Shown piece after piece: positions 14,801-15,769 of a stretch of DNA of 15,769 nt. This DNA is from an uncultured Clostridia bacterium (GTDB lineage: Bacteria; Bacillota; Clostridia; Christensenellales; Aristaeellaceae), in NCBI GenBank assembly GCA_946042585.1, contig CAMGDO010000003.1, positions 1 through 15,769 on the forward strand, in the 5' to 3' direction. Below the pieces are notes generated by a model. That model did no database searches. It was not told where the DNA came from and saw only the letters and a program-made list of their open reading frames with translations. The position numbers were made by a program, and so were the translations under genes. How positions within the stretch are numbered: the first letter of the stretch is position 1; the number at the start of each line of letters is the position of its first letter.

Positions 14801-15142
14801 ATGGCATATTTCAATGGCTTTCAAACCGTGACAGGTGCAACGATTGTGGCAACGCCCGGACGGCGTGCCCATAATTGCAATATAGAAATCGCCTATGCCG
14901 ATGCGGCAGGACAGACGCAGAATCTGATCCTGCGGGTCAATGGCAGCACCGTGCTTCGTGACGCAAACGGCTGCAGGCTGTGCTGCGGAAGCTTTGTGAC
15001 AGGGCAGACGGTGAACGCGACATTTTCTCAGGCAATCACCCGCAGCGTGCCGCCTCAATTCCGGGCGCTGGTGATTACGCGAACCAGCGGTGTATCGGGC
15101 AGCGAAAACCCGCGGCTGGGAATTGATATTGACATCCGATAG
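14801..15142 (+). CDS. Small unrecognised protein, 113 residues, probable late-sporulation product
   Basis: I do not recognise the family. The protein begins MAYFNGFQTVTGATIV, is rich in Thr, Val, Ile, Asn and Arg with alternating polar and hydrophobic residues, and is probably all-beta. A cysteine group CRLCCG sits near residues 60-65, and the end IDIDIR is strand-like. There is no signal peptide or membrane segment. The start at 14801 is set by AAGGAGGAG five bases upstream. An in-frame TTG at 14756 would lie before the promoter's -10 box and is rejected. It has its own sigma-K-like promoter identical in pattern to that of the collagen-like gene, and is monocistronic, ending at the hairpin 15148-15177. 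A spore coat or exosporium role is an inference from regulation and cysteine content only. Confidence 0.75.
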   Translation: MAYFNGFQTVTGATIVATPGRRAHNCNIEIAYADAAGQTQNLILRVNGSTVLRDANGCRLCCGSFVTGQTVNATFSQAITRSVPPQFRALVITRTSGVSGSENPRLGIDIDIR

Positions 15143-15147
15143 AAAAG

Positions 15148-15177
15148 GAGCGAGGGCAAAGCGCCTTCGCTCTTTTT
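15148..15177. terminator. Bidirectional terminator between the 113-residue gene and the AlkD-like gene
   Basis: GAGCGAGGGC pairs with GCGCCTTCGCTC around an AAA-containing loop with a one-base bulge, followed by TTTTT (15173-15177) on the plus strand and by CCTTTTCT on the minus strand. The T-run overlaps the stop codon of the AlkD-like gene. Confidence 0.8.
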
Positions 15178-15769
15178 ATATGTGCTTCAGGGTGCGCAGA
15201 AAATCCTTTTGCTGCGGCGTCAGCCGTCTGCTTTCAATCGCTTTCTGGATGGTTTTGTTGTGTATCCATACGGGTAGACGGCGGTCTGTGATATAGGGAA
15301 GCGCTGCCTCCGTCTGCAATGCCAGCGCCGTGGCAAAAAACCAGGCGATCATCATGTTGATATAATACTCATCCGATGAGATAGCGGCCACTTTCTCCAA
15401 GATGGAAGGCTCGAACGCTTCGCCCTTGAGAAAATGCCGGAGCAGCATGCCGATGCCGAACCGCACGGTATAGACATGACTGCTGCCAAGCCATTGGTCA
15501 ATGGCAGGCAGCAGCGCCTCGCGGCGGCGGGCAAAACAGGACGGCGAAAGCTGATCGCAGGTCGCCCAGTTGTCAACAAAGGGCAAAAAGGCGTTCACCG
15601 CCGACAGGCATTCGTCAAAATTGCGCATGCGTTCGAGCAGAAAGGCGTGCAGATTGTTTTCCTCAAAGAAGCGATGCGGAAGCGACTGCAAAAAGGCGTC
15701 GGCTTCCGGTGAGCCGGACAGCGAGACAGCAAGCTTTCTGAGCGCAGGGGTGCGCACGCCGATGATGCT
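15176..15769 (-). CDS. AlkD-like DNA alkylation repair protein, 5' end outside the window
   Basis: This is the C-terminal 197 residues of a HEAT-repeat DNA glycosylase of the AlkD/AlkC type, which removes alkylated purines from DNA. The visible start SIIGVRTPALRKLA matches the family's early GVRTPALRKLAK motif, so a few tens of residues are missing beyond the window edge. VDNWATCD (about a third of the way in) is the hallmark segment carrying the catalytic-type tryptophan and aspartate, and WLGSSHVYTVRFGIGMLL matches the later W-x-VRF helix. The frame is open to the last base, so an apparent GTG start at 15757 is not real. The 3' end overlaps the terminator shared with the 113-residue gene. 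Confidence 0.88.
   Translation of the reverse strand, partial: SIIGVRTPALRKLAVSLSGSPEADAFLQSLPHRFFEENNLHAFLLERMRNFDECLSAVNAFLPFVDNWATCDQLSPSCFARRREALLPAIDQWLGSSHVYTVRFGIGMLLRHFLKGEAFEPSILEKVAAISSDEYYINMMIAWFFATALALQTEAALPYITDRRLPVWIHNKTIQKAIESRRLTPQQKDFLRTLKHI

Noticed and set aside
1..15769. Search for CRISPR arrays, tRNA or rRNA genes, transposases, phage or toxin-antitoxin genes, retrons and riboswitches
   Set aside because: No regularly spaced repeats, RNA-gene signatures, reverse transcriptase, integrase or toxin-like small gene pairs were seen. The hairpin array at 2041-2333 has adjoining non-identical stems, not repeat-spacer units.

Overview
This window looks like an ordinary chromosomal stretch of a moderately GC-rich, spore-forming member of the Clostridia, probably a gut-type lineage. 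That placement is inferred from gene content (CvpA, a PQQ-like propeller membrane protein, a SWIM/SNF2 helicase, a short malic enzyme and a collagen-like protein) and from two promoters of the mother-cell sigma-K type. No rRNA, tRNA, CRISPR array, transposase, phage gene or plasmid function is visible.

Layout. Positions 8-2036 (+) hold a PmbA/TldE-like protein followed one base later by a PHP-domain phosphoesterase. Positions 2037-2350 are a non-coding convergent gap filled with consecutive perfect or near-perfect hairpins, bracketed by two copies of the same terminator stem. Positions 2351-4171 (-) are a two-gene operon, a propeller membrane protein then CvpA, with a clear sigma-A promoter at 4196-4224. 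Position 4261-7359 (-) is a 1032-residue SNF2 helicase with an N-terminal SWIM zinc finger. Divergent from it, 7591-10383 (+) holds an unrecognised 666-residue coiled-coil protein and a TrmH/SpoU RNA methyltransferase, expressed from a promoter at 7508-7536. A PAP2 membrane phosphatase (10487-11413) follows with its own promoter. Next come a collagen-like protein (11482-12201, +), a convergent terminator, and a minus-strand operon reading malic enzyme, HAD hydrolase and a 95-residue unknown protein (14676 down to 12250). A small 113-residue unknown gene (14801-15142, +) and the 3' portion of an AlkD-like DNA alkylation repair gene (-) close the window.

How the parts relate. Most neighbours are separate housekeeping units. 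The clearest functional link is between the collagen-like gene and the 113-residue gene. They lie 3.3 kb apart, yet each is preceded by the same AC-N17-CATAGGATGCAA arrangement, which fits sigma-K promoters, so both are probably made in the mother cell late in sporulation and may be spore-surface proteins.

I see no new defence, conflict or mobile system. The most novel-looking items are the hairpin element at 2041-2333, the paired late-sporulation genes, and the unassigned 666-residue protein.
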